A stretch of 17,101 bases of DNA from contig MU646314.1 in assembly GCA_026770585.1 (NCBI GenBank), positions 1,273,231 to 1,290,331 on the forward strand, given 5' to 3'. Positions 1-6,673 of this stretch are shown here, one piece after another; position 1 is the stretch's first letter, and each line of letters starts with the position of its first letter. This DNA is from Baffinella frigidus (lineage: Eukaryota; Cryptophyceae; Cryptomonadales; Baffinellaceae). The notes beneath the pieces were generated by a model. That model had not been told where the DNA came from. It made no database searches and was given only the letters and a program-made list of their open reading frames with translations. Both the position numbers and the translations under genes were made by a program.

Positions 1-50
1 TCCCTCCCTCCCTCCCTCTCCCCCCCTCTCTCTCTCCCGCTCTCTGACGA
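1..50. repeat. CT/CCCT simple repeat
   Basis: Pyrimidine-only low-complexity tract (CCCT then CT units) at the window edge. No coding signal. Confidence 0.9.
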
Positions 51-54
51 GTGA

Positions 55-162
55 CGCGTAACCCAGGGAGGCGGGGAGCTGGATCCCAAGTTCCGGGGGA
101 CCCTTGTCGGCAAGCAGATGGCACGGGAGCTCAAGAAGCAGCAGGGCGTGAAGGCCCGCCTC
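55..162 (+). pseudogene. Exon-like coding relic of unknown protein, ending at a possible GTATG splice donor
   Basis: A short stretch that reads as protein rather than simple repeat. Frame from 55 gives a basic segment containing GTLVGKQMARELKKQQGVKA. It follows an in-frame TGA at 52-54 and stops being protein-like at 163, where GTATG could be a splice donor leading into CT/TA microsatellite. A decayed direct copy lies at about 281-350 with an in-frame TAG. A further partial copy begins near 503, and an inverted copy lies at about 655-712. The family is not recognised. It may be the end of an exon whose upstream part lies outside the window, or a dead fragment spread by the surrounding repeats. 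Confidence 0.35.
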
Positions 163-179
163 GTATGCCCCCCGCCCGC

Positions 180-247
<68 letters not shown>

Positions 248-281
248 ATGTATGTATGTATGTATGTTTATATATATATAT
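180..281. repeat. Compound microsatellite (CT)n-(TA)n-(TATG)n-(TA)n
   Basis: CT units to 203, about 20 TA units at 204-245, TATG/TGTA units at 246-268, then TA again to 281. The long Ser/Leu and Tyr/Ile open frames here are artefacts of the repeat. Confidence 0.95.
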
Positions 282-354
282 CATGCGGAGGAGCTCAAGA
301 GGTAGGGCTTGAAGGCCCGCCTCGTATGGCCCCCGCCCGCCTCTCTCCCATGCT

Positions 355-505
355 GTTTCTCTCTCTCGCTCGCTCGCTCTCTCGCTTTCTCTCGCTCGCT
401 CGTTCTCTGTCCCTCTCTCTCTCTCCCGCCTCTCTCTCTTTCTCTCTCTCCCGCCTCTCTCTCTCTCTCTCTTGCTCGCTCGTTCTCTGTCCATCTCTCT
501 CTCAT
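355..505. repeat. CT-rich (CTCTCG/CTCG) low-complexity tract
   Basis: Pyrimidine-rich tract of CT and CTCG units interrupted by CCCGCCT. With the purine-rich tract at 612-667 it forms opposite-strand partners that could fold together. Confidence 0.9.
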
Positions 506-541
506 GCGGAGAAGCGCCAGCAGCAGGGCTTGGGGGGGGCG

Positions 542-568
542 GTTTCTTATGAGCGAGGTACCCCTGTA
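542..568 (+). mobile_element. Solo terminal inverted repeat of the 120-bp palindromic MITE family
   Basis: The right terminal repeat (TTTCTTATGAGCGAGGTACC... ending CTGTA) is present without a left partner. It matches the right ends of the complete copies at 2621-2739 and 9464-9584. It is a truncated copy or a deletion product. Confidence 0.7.
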
Positions 569-611
569 GGGCTCATGCGTATCCTCAACGAAGGGCGGTG
601 CTTGACCCGCG

Positions 612-667
612 CGAGAGAGACAGAGAGAGAGCGAGAGAGGCGGGAGAGAGAGAGAGAGAGAGAGAGG
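612..667. repeat. (GA)n low-complexity tract
   Basis: Purine-only GA/GAGC tract. With the following segment to 712 it is an inverted, degenerate copy of 127-205. Confidence 0.9.
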
Positions 668-720
668 CGGGCGGGGGGCATACGAGGGCGCAGGCCAAGA
701 GCCAGCAGCTCGAACAGACA

Positions 721-794
721 CCCTGAACCCTGAACCTTAGACACTAAACACTAAACACTAAACACTAAACACTAAACACTAAACCCTAAACACT
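721..794. repeat. C-rich telomere-like array, CACTAAA variant
   Basis: Mostly the variant heptamer CACTAAA with a few CCCTAAA and CCCTGAA units. Same strand orientation as the array at 1162-1389. Confidence 0.9.
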
Positions 795-1012
795 CCGCAC
801 CTGGAGGCGAAAAGGTCTACGTTTCACGAAGACCATATTTGGTCATCTGAAGGGCCGCGTGTTTTCGCACCATCATGTGAAAACACGTGGCCCTTCAGAT
901 CAATTTCACGAAATTGTCGAAAAAGATCCCAAATTTAAATATTTTACACGAAATAAAGATATGTTCACATACGAATTTAAAAGGACGTAGACCTGTTCGT
1001 ATCCGGGTGCGG
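795..1012. mobile_element. 218-bp foldback element nested in a telomere-like array
   Basis: The outer ends (CCGCACCTGG... and ...CCGGGTGCGG) are imperfect inverted repeats of about 28 bp. Inside, 845-866 and 879-900 are 22-bp arms with one mismatch around a 12-nt loop. Both flanks are AAACACT, which fits a 7-bp target duplication but is also the array unit itself. No coding capacity; a MITE-like non-autonomous DNA element is the likeliest reading. Confidence 0.75.
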
Positions 1013-1080
1013 AAACACTCAACACTAAACACTACGCACTAAACACTAAATACTAAACACTAAACCCTAAACCCTAAACC
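1013..1080. repeat. C-rich telomere-like array (CACTAAA/CCCTAAA)
   Basis: Continuation of the 721-794 array after the foldback insertion. Confidence 0.9.
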
Positions 1081-1090
1081 CAACACCCGC

Positions 1091-1446
1091 GGCTGGGTGC
1101 AGGTGAAGAACCTGCGTTTGGAGCAGAAAGCGATCTCCAGGGAGATGAAGCGGTCGAGCTAAACCCCAAACCCCAAACACATCAAAACCGAAAACCGAAA
1201 CCACAAACCAAAAATCCTGCAAACTCTAAACCCTACACCCTTAACCCTAAACCCTAAACCCTAAACCCTAAACCCTGAACCCTAAACCCTAAACCCTAAA
1301 CCCTAAACCCTAAACCCTAAACCCTAAACCCTAAACCCTAAACCCTAAACCCTAAACCCTAAACACCAACCCTAAACCCTCCTAAACCAGGTCGAGCTAT
1401 TTCAAGGCCGGGGACCCCAACGGGGGGCCGCAAGGCAGCAGCACGT
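1091..1446 (+). pseudogene. Exon-like fragment of unknown protein split by a telomeric-repeat insertion
   Basis: The frame from 1091 reads GWVQVKNLRLEQKAISREMK then RSS and a stop formed by the first telomeric repeats. The same frame resumes at 1391 after the array and continues RSSYFKAGDPNGGPQGSST until a MITE begins at about 1447. The 10-mer GGTCGAGCTA occurs on both sides of the array (1152-1161 and 1390-1399). Removing 1153-1390 as a GT..AG intron restores one copy of the 10-mer and a continuous frame. The family is not recognised and both ends are lost in repeats, so this is either an exon of a larger gene or a fragment. Confidence 0.4.
1153..1390 (+). repeat. CCCTAAA telomeric array, candidate 238-nt GT..AG intron
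   Basis: Degenerate CCCTAAA-type units, with an uninterrupted run at about 1275-1363. It starts with GT at 1153-1154 and ends with AG at 1389-1390. It is bounded by 10-bp direct repeats that look like a target-site duplication. Splicing is an inference from the boundaries and the frame; no expression evidence is available. Confidence 0.55.
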
Positions 1447-1625
1447 GTGCGATTATGTGAATGATGTGAATACAGGGGGGTGTTGAATACAAAAACCCTT
1501 ACCTTCCTAGAGTGGTCCCAGGCTTCTAGTGGCTATGTCTTGGCAATTTGCCAGGCCTCGTCTCAGCGTGAATTCACTGATGTATTCAACACCCCCCTGT
1601 ATTCACATCATTTACATAATCGCAC
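1447..1625. mobile_element. 179-bp MITE with 44-bp terminal inverted repeats
   Basis: Arms 1447-1490 and 1582-1625 are inverted repeats with a single mismatch over 44 bp, starting GTGCGATTATGT. The centre (1491-1581) is non-repetitive and non-coding. It interrupts the exon-like fragment at 1391-1446. The near-identical arms suggest a fairly recent insertion. Target duplication is not clear (CGT at most). Confidence 0.8.
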
Positions 1626-1635
1626 GTCAGACGTA

Positions 1636-1822
1636 GCCACTACCACGCAAGAGTGGAGGGCCCGAGTGCCGTGTAGTAAAAATAGCAAAATCTGGCTATT
1701 TTGAAAAGTTCATAAGTGAACATTATCCGCCGAGAAAATCGAGATTTCGGAAAGTTGATACAAATTCCGTGTGAACTGACTTGTTTTCCCAGGCCAGTCT
1801 TACACTCTTGCGTGGTAGGCGC
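1636..1822. mobile_element. Probable MITE with about 20-bp terminal inverted repeats
   Basis: TACCACGCAAGAGTG (1641-1655) and its exact complement (1803-1817), extending to 20 bp with two mismatches. The interior is AT-rich and non-coding. It follows the previous MITE closely. Confidence 0.55.
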
Positions 1823-1914
1823 TGCTTCTTCCGAAGGCCCCTACATGTAGGATGGTGCGGGTTCTGTTATTCGAGTATGTAGCTGGAGGAGGCTTCCTCT
1901 CTGGAGCAGGTTCC

Positions 1915-1995
1915 AGGATCACCATAGGGCCCTATGCATAGGCCTACTGTAGGGTCCTCGGGGGGGTTGGGTCTTATGAGCGAGGTGCCCCTGTA
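1915..1995 (+). mobile_element. Right half of a palindromic MITE (family of 2621-2739)
   Basis: The central ATAGGGCCCTATGCATAGGC region and the right terminal repeat align with the complete copy at 2621-2739, but the left terminal repeat is missing. It lies just past the stop of the WD40 tail relic, at the same relative position as the complete copy past WD40 gene A. The insertion may therefore predate the duplication. Confidence 0.65.
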
Positions 1996-2014
1996 ATCGT
2001 TGCTCAATCGATGC

Positions 2015-2170
2015 TCACGCGAGGTTCAGGATCATCCGCACCAACCCTTTACCCTGTCCCAGCACCCGCGACTCCGCCCCGAGCCGCGGGTGGTGTCCCA
2101 TCGCAAACGCCACGCCCCTCTGCAAGTCCCGCACCCAATCGCGTCCCCAAGCGACAGAGAAAACAGGAAA
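2015..2170 (-). pseudogene. Detached WD40-family C-terminal tail relic
   Basis: The minus-strand frame reads WGRDWVRDLQRGVAFAMG, continues through HHPRLGAESRVLG, and ends RMILNLA with a stop at 2015-2017. This is clearly homologous to the last 45 or so residues of the WD40 proteins at 2748-3836 and 14016-15098. The WD repeats that should precede it are absent and are replaced by a Ser/Glu/Gly-rich segment (2200-2290). It is probably left from a duplicated copy of the WD40 locus. Expression as part of a fused frame (stop at 2015, open up to 2335) cannot be excluded but is unlikely. Confidence 0.7.
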
Positions 2171-2195
2171 ATGTTGGTCCACAACCTTATTGTCC

Positions 2196-2288
2196 ATGCT
2201 CGTAACGCTAGACCCCCCCCCCCCCCCCTTCCTCTTAGATCCAGATGTGGCATCCGTGGTCACCTCCCCCACAGATTCTGAATTAGAG
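2196..2288 (-). other. Conserved WD40 3'-flank segment with GEVTT motif and poly-G tract
   Basis: The minus-strand frame reads DSNSESVGEVTTDATSGSKR followed by Gly codons from a G homopolymer. The same pattern (SGSDSKGEVTTNTPS then poly-G) occurs at about 15772-15870 on the plus strand, downstream of another WD40 tail relic. The block is shared between duplicated WD40 3' flanks. It may be a downstream exon or simply co-duplicated DNA. Confidence 0.5.
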
Positions 2289-2419
2289 TCCTTTAGGTCC
2301 TTGAAGTTCTTCGAGCTCCCAACATAGACGGACACCGGAACTGGTTCTGTAGAAAGGCCATGCTTCCTTTCGGATCACATCACGCCCCCATGTGCAGAGG
2401 ATTGCGGCAGAAACCGGCT
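2289..2419 (+). mobile_element. SINE-like repeat, subfamily B
   Basis: Begins TCCTTTAGGTCCTTGAAG and ends GCAGAAACCGGCT. It shares the skeleton CTCCCAxCATAxxCGGACACC, a TGTAGAAAGGC-like block and CTTTCGGATC with copies at 11665-11793 and 12998-13082. The related 15-kb locus lacks this block, so it looks like an insertion between two conserved 3'-flank segments. Confidence 0.7.
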
Positions 2420-2477
2420 AAAGGGTATCCTCCTCGGGCTCGAGGTCGTCCACCAAGATTCGAAGGTCTGATTTATT
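2418..2477 (-). other. Conserved 19-codon segment in WD40 3' flank (NKSDLRILVDDLEPEEDTL)
   Basis: The minus strand reads NKSDLRILVDDLEPEEDTL followed by a stop. A parallel stretch at 15713-15763 (+) reads NKSNLNISVDDVLEPN followed by a stop. The matching frame, acidic content and terminal stop suggest a real downstream exon or small reading frame, but the upstream boundary is not visible. The stop falls at the junction with the SINE-like copy. Confidence 0.4.
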
Positions 2478-2620
2478 AAGACCGACAGGGAAAACGCTCG
2501 CTCCGCTGTTCTTAAAACTAAAAACCGCCACCCCTCCGCCGTTCTTTTTTAAAAAAACGCAAACCCTCGAACTTCGTAGTGTCCTCATTCGAGAGAACCC
2601 CCTGGTACATCGGGGGCACG

Positions 2621-2739
2621 TACACGGGTACCTCGCTCATAAGAAACGCCCACCCCCCCAGGATTACCATAAGGCCCTGAGCATAGGCCTTTTGTAGGGT
2701 CCTAGGGGATTGGTTTCTTATGAGCGAGGTACCCGTGTA
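2621..2739. mobile_element. Complete 119-bp palindromic MITE
   Basis: Perfect 27-bp terminal inverted repeats (2621-2647 and 2713-2739, starting TACACGGGTACCTCGCTCAT). The interior is itself an imperfect palindrome around GCCCTGAGCATAGGC, so nearly the whole element folds into one hairpin. It lies 8 bp beyond the stop of WD40 gene A. Translating either strand yields the fake peptides TSLIRN and FLMSEVP. Confidence 0.85.
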
Positions 2740-2747
2740 ATCGTTGC

Positions 2748-3836
2748 TCACGTGAGGTCCAGAATCATGCGAATCACTCCTGCGTCTAGACCCTGCACCC
2801 GCGACCCCGCCCCGAGCCGCGGGTGGTGCCCCATTGCAAACGCCGCGCCTCTCTGCGTGTCCCGCACCCAATCGCGCCCCCAATATACAGAGAGGATCCT
2901 TGCTCCCACATCGATGGTCCGGAGAAGCTCTCCCGTTGACGAGTCCCACACCTTGCAGGTGCCGTCAAAGCTGCCCGAGGCGAGCTTGCTCCCGTCTCGA
3001 GAGAAATTGGCTGACGGAACATACGCCTCGTGACCAATCATGGTGCGCAGGCGTTGTCCCGACTGAGCGTTGATCAACTGAACGTCTTCTTCGTATCTGG
3101 CATTGGCAGTTGCGATCGTGTGTCCGTCAGGTGAAAACACGACGAACGTGCATCCCTGCATCAAGCAAAGCATCTCACCGCTGTCGACATCCCACTGCTT
3201 CGCAGAAGGAGAAACTTTCCCTGACCCGCTCGCGAGCCTGCGAATCTCTGTTGGTGAAAAGTGGACGGATCCCGCGAGAACCTCGTGCGCTTTTGGTATC
3301 CTGCGGAGCAACGCCCCACTGGAAACTTCCCACACACAGATGGACCGATCTTCACTGGAGCTCGCCAGCTGCGCCCCATCTGCCGAGAAGGACACGCACG
3401 TGACAATCCGGGTGTGTCCCCACATGCGATGTTCCCCCTTTCCAGTCCGGGCGTCCCATATGATCACCGCGGTGTCTTCGCCTCCGGTTGCGAGCCTTCC
3501 GCAAGGCGAGAACGCCACCGCACTCAATCCCTGCGTGTGCGCTAGCACCGGACACCCTTCATCCAGGGTCTTGCGGCGCCCGGTTTTGGTCATGGTGCAG
3601 GTGCAGGCTCCCGTTCCGTCGTGCCTGTCTCCAGTCATCCACTCTTCCCCCTTTTCCGATTCCCAGATCTTGAAGTACTCCTCAATATCATCCACGCTTG
3701 CCACGAACCCGCCGTCTGGTGACATCGCTACACCGAACACGATAGCTCGCGGGTGCACCCGCGCTTCCCACCGCACCACCCCAGTCGCCGCATCAACCAG
3801 CATCACCCGTCCATTGCCAACACCAAGAGCAAGCAT
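2748..3836 (-). CDS. WD40 repeat beta-propeller protein A (362 aa)
   Basis: Intact single-exon frame. The ATG at 3836 follows an in-frame TGA five codons upstream. Seven WD40 blades are recognisable, closed by the N-terminal strand (residues 1-28): approximately 33-68 (FKIW), 98-141 (VIIWDARTG, WGH), 142-184 (ICVWEVSSG), 185-227 (KQWDVDSG), 228-269 (VFSPDGHTIA, IGH) and 270-312 (GSFDGTCKVWDSSTG). A conserved loop at residues 71-100 carries GACTCTM and RRKTLDEGCP between blades. The tail (residues 313-362) contains GRDWVRDTQRG and HPRLGAGSRV and ends RMILDLT; it recurs in other copies in the window. WD40 propellers generally act as protein-interaction scaffolds; there is no catalytic domain, signal peptide or membrane segment, so a soluble scaffold role is inferred. 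The paralog at 14016-15098 aligns over its whole length. The antisense frames here are shadows. Confidence 0.85.
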   Translation of the reverse strand: MLALGVGNGRVMLVDAATGVVRWEARVHPRAIVFGVAMSPDGGFVASVDDIEEYFKIWESEKGEEWMTGDRHDGTGACTCTMTKTGRRKTLDEGCPVLAHTQGLSAVAFSPCGRLATGGEDTAVIIWDARTGKGEHRMWGHTRIVTCVSFSADGAQLASSSEDRSICVWEVSSGALLRRIPKAHEVLAGSVHFSPTEIRRLASGSGKVSPSAKQWDVDSGEMLCLMQGCTFVVFSPDGHTIATANARYEEDVQLINAQSGQRLRTMIGHEAYVPSANFSRDGSKLASGSFDGTCKVWDSSTGELLRTIDVGARILSVYWGRDWVRDTQRGAAFAMGHHPRLGAGSRVQGLDAGVIRMILDLT

Positions 3837-4186
3837 CTCTTGCCCCAGTTCAAAAGTGGGGCGGTCTTGCGAGAATAAGATGAGGAGAGCAGAGCAAGGA
3901 CGCGTGCGAGGAACGCTGTGCAGTTACAGCACACGAGGTTCCCTCCAGAGTTCGCCGCAGGAGCAGGTCTCTTGCCCCCGCCAGTTCACTTTATACACTT
4001 CACTTTTACGAAAAACTTGAGAAAAAACAGTGAAGTCTGGTCAAATCTGGATCTCAGAGAAAAAAAACGCAACGCCAGAGACCTCCCACGCCAAAACTCC
4101 TGAATACTTAAGTCAACGACTCCAGATCTGTATCAGAATGTATCTTCTTGGTCTAACTCAAAGCACCCCAAGAGAACCACACTGTA
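3837..4186 (-). promoter_or_regulatory. Conserved 5' flank of WD40 gene A, with hairpin beside the ATG
   Basis: Read on the minus strand, this flank contains CTGTAACTGCACAG and GCTCTGCTCTCCTCA, then a hairpin (CCCCACTT TTG AACTGGGG, 3843-3861) 6 nt before the ATG. The same order occurs upstream of the WD40 fragment at 11603, where the hairpin is perfect. Nearer 4030-4060 is a TGGTCAAATCTGGATCTCAGAG motif that resembles the flank of the 4687 fragment. It is probably the promoter and 5' UTR; no core promoter element was identified. Confidence 0.45.
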
Positions 4187-4322
4187 TCCCCTCCTCACGA
4201 GCCTCTGCACTGGAGAACTAAACGCAATCCGAAAGCAAAAATGCCTTCTCTGCAGTCCTTTCTACGGAAGGGCGTGTCGTTGGCATATGTTGGGCGAAAT
4301 TAAAACCTAAAGGACCTAAAGG
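4187..4322 (-). mobile_element. SINE-like repeat, subfamily A (copy 1)
   Basis: Minus-oriented relative to the 12.8-13.8 kb copies. Head TCCCCTCCTCACGAGCCTC, body with ATCCGAAAGCAAAAATGC and GGGCGTGTCGTTGGCATATG, and a tail of AAACCTAAAGGACCTAAAGGA. Tandem with the next copy. Confidence 0.75.
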
Positions 4323-4323
4323 A

Positions 4324-4461
4324 TCCCCTCTTCACGAGCCTCTACACTGGAGAGCTAAACGCGATCCGAAAGCAAAAATGCTTTCCCTGCAGTCCTTTCT
4401 ACTGAAGGGCGTGTCGTTGGCATATGTTGGGAGAAATTAAAACCTCAAGGACCTAAAGGAT
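4324..4461 (-). mobile_element. SINE-like repeat, subfamily A (copy 2)
   Basis: Direct tandem neighbour of the copy at 4187-4322 with the same head, body and CCTAAAGGA tail, differing at scattered bases. Confidence 0.75.
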
Positions 4462-4565
4462 CTGGCGTGGATAAGGCGTCGGTTTCCCTCGAGCCCTCTG
4501 GCGTGGTCCGTTCCACAACAACGAGTAGTGCGAAAAAGAAATCCAGATCCTAGTTGCCTCCAAAC

Positions 4566-4686
4566 AACCGCAAGGGGATCTCAGAACGTGGTCAAATCTG
4601 AGATCACAGTGAAGAAACCCCCCCGAAGGAGGTTCTTATTATTTATCAATAAACTGACTAGTGAGGACAAAGTCTCGCCCACTCGC
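4566..4686 (+). promoter_or_regulatory. WD40-type 5' flank with a 45-bp insertion
   Basis: CAGAACGTGGTCAAATCTGA... through AAGTCTCGCCCACTCGC is shared with the flank of the 11356 fragment (minus strand). Relative to that copy, 4613-4657 is extra. The extra piece starts AGAAACCCCC, contains GGTTCTTATT and ends next to a duplicated TGA, so it may be a remnant of a small foldback insertion. Confidence 0.5.
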
Positions 4687-4862
4687 ATGTCAGGACAAGG
4701 GATGCTTGCGGTTGGGACTCGGGATGGCCGAGTCCGTCTCGTTGACGCGGCGACGGGGAATGTGAGGTGGGAAGTGCAGGGTCCCTCCTCGTGCCCGTAG
4801 CAATGTCTCCGGATGGCAGATTTGTGGCCAGCGTGGTGTTGGGGTCCTGTTGTTTCGGGTAT
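4687..4862 (+). pseudogene. WD40 paralog 5' fragment fused to telomeric repeats (copy D)
   Basis: Starts MSGQGMLAVGTRDGRVRLVD and continues through AATGNVRWEVQ, matching the N termini of the intact WD40 proteins but beginning five codons earlier. The frame then hits TAG at 4798-4800. The homologous sequence VAMSPDGRFVASVV continues in another frame to about 4836, so there is a frameshift. Similarity ends after GTGGCCAGCGTGG, and about 25 bp later the sequence becomes TTAGGGG repeats. The copy at 11181-11356 has the same frameshift and the same junction. It is non-functional unless exotically spliced. Confidence 0.8.
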
Positions 4863-5309
4863 TAGGGGTTAGGGGTTAGGGGTTAGGGGTTAGGGTTCAG
4901 GGTTTAGGGTTTAGGGTTTAGGGTTTGGGGTTTAGGGTTTAGGGTTTAGGGTTCAGAGTTTAGGGTTCAAAGTTTAGGGTTTAGGGGTTTGGGTTCTGGT
5001 TAGAGGGGTTAGGGGTTAGGGTTAAAGGTTAAGCGGTTAAGGTTTAGGGTCCAGGGTTTAGGGTACAGGGTTTAGGATATGGGTTTAATTAAGGGTTTAG
5101 GGGTTGGATTTTTCAGGTGTAGGGTTCAGGGTATGAGGTTCAGGGATTAGGGTTTAAGGTTTACTAAACCTTACGGGTTAAGGTTTAGGGTTCAGGGTTT
5201 AGGGTTTGGGTGATGGGGTCAAGGGTGTAGGGTCTTGAGGTTTTAGATCCAGGGTTTAGGGTATGAGCCTTCGATTTGAGGGTTTGAAGTTTGGGGTCAA
5301 GAGTTTGGC
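4863..5309. repeat. G-rich telomere-like array (TTAGGGG then TTTAGGG)
   Basis: Five or so TTAGGGG units at the WD40 junction, then increasingly degenerate TTTAGGG units. The orientation is that of a right-hand chromosome end. Confidence 0.9.
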
Positions 5310-5520
5310 AGTGTGGCCGACGATTCAGGATGAAGGCCGCCCCCCAGTTTTTGAGCGAGAGAAAAGGCTACCCATCACTTCTTTACACCACTAAACTCGC
5401 AGTGTGGGCCAGCTTCTCAGTCGAATAACTGAATAACAGACCCATGTCCCAGGCAGTTTTAGTTTTCAACAAAAAACTGGTAGTGATAAAACTGGTTGAT
5501 GGGTCCTCGTTGGCCACACT
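5310..5520. mobile_element. Foldback element inside the G-rich telomeric array
   Basis: AGTGTGGCCGACGA at the left end and its near complement ending GGCCACACT at the right end. A second imperfect pairing (CCCATCAC... with ...GTTGATGGG) lies inside. It is the only non-telomeric sequence in the array and has no coding capacity. Confidence 0.55.
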
Positions 5521-6380
5521 AGGGGTTTTAGGGGTTTGGGTTTTAGGGTGTAAGGTTTAGGGTTTAGGGTTTAGGATTTAGGGTTCAGGATTTAGGGTCT
5601 AGGGTTTAGGGTTAAGGGTTCGAGGTTTAGAGTTTCGGATTTATGTTTCAGGGTTTGGGATTCAGGATTCAGGGTTTAGGGTTTATGGTTCAGGATTTGG
5701 GATTCACTGTTGAAGGGTTATGGTTTGGGGGTTAGGGTTGTGGAATTAATGGTGTAGGTTCTTGAGGTTCTAGATTCAGAGTTTGGGGTATGAGCCTTAG
5801 AGGTGAAGGTTTAGAATTTGGGATTCAGGGTTTAGGGGTTTGGGGTTTAGGGTGCAAGGTTTAGGGTTTAGGGTTTAGGATTCAGGGTTTAAGGTTTAGG
5901 GTTTAGGGTTTAGGGTTTAGGGTTAAAGGTTCGGGGTTTTGGGTTTAGGGTTTAGGTTTCAGGGTTTGGGGTTCAGGGTTCAGGGTTTAGGTTTTATTGT
6001 TCAGGATTTGGTATTCACTGTGGAGGGTTTAAGGTTCAGGTTTCAGTTTTTATGATTGATAGATTAGGTTTGAGGTTTGTAGGTTGAGGGTTGAAGGTTG
6101 AGGGTTTAGAGTTTTGAGTTTAGGGTTTAAGTTTTAGGGTTTAGGGTGTAGGGTTGAGGGTGCAGGGATCAGAGTTTAGGGTTTATGATTTAGAGGTTAT
6201 AGTGCAAGGTTTTGGAGTTAGGAGTTAGGGGTCAGGGCTCAGGGTTTCAAGGTTTAGGGTTTAGGGTTGATGAATTAGGCTTTAGGGTTTATGCTTTAGG
6301 CGTTGAGTGTTAGGCTTTGGGCCTGAGACTTTAGGCTTTAGGCTTCAGGCTTTAGGCTGTAGGCTTTAGGGTTTGGGGTT
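5521..6380. repeat. G-rich degenerate telomere-like array
   Basis: TTTAGGG, TTCAGGG, TTTAGGC and similar variants, progressively more degenerate toward 6380. Same orientation as 4863-5309. Confidence 0.9.
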
Positions 6381-6673
6381 CAAGCAGTCAAGAAACTCGG
6401 GACTCGCTTTTGGGGCAGGAGCGATTTTTGCTCGGACGAACGAGCCTACACAGTGACCAGTTGAGGATAACTCTCAAGTGTCAGGAATGGGTCATGTAAG
6501 GCGCGCAGCCGCTTCCCAGCGCCGCCCTTTGTCCCGAAAAGGACCGCCGGAGTTGCGAAAAAAACGCCATTTTTTGTCGTCCTCAGAGGTGGACGATATG
6601 GAGGGGGCCCAAGCCCTTTCAGCCGGTCCTATAGGAATGTGAAAACCCCAAAAACATGTGTCCTCTAACTTCT
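6381..6673. other. Unique intergenic DNA
   Basis: No open frame with protein-like content. Only a minor hairpin (TCGTCCTCAGAGGTGGACGA, about 6579-6598) is seen. Confidence 0.6.

Noticed and set aside
204-733. Open frames with long Ser/Leu, Tyr/Ile or Arg/Glu runs
   Set aside because: They are translations of CT, TA and GA microsatellites; no protein-like composition or homology.
2518-2949. Open frame containing TSLIRN and FLMSEVP peptides
   Set aside because: Produced by reading through the palindromic MITE and out-of-frame WD40 tail.
3103-4020. 305-codon open frame on the plus strand
   Set aside because: It is antisense to WD40 gene A, whose minus-strand frame carries clear WD motifs.
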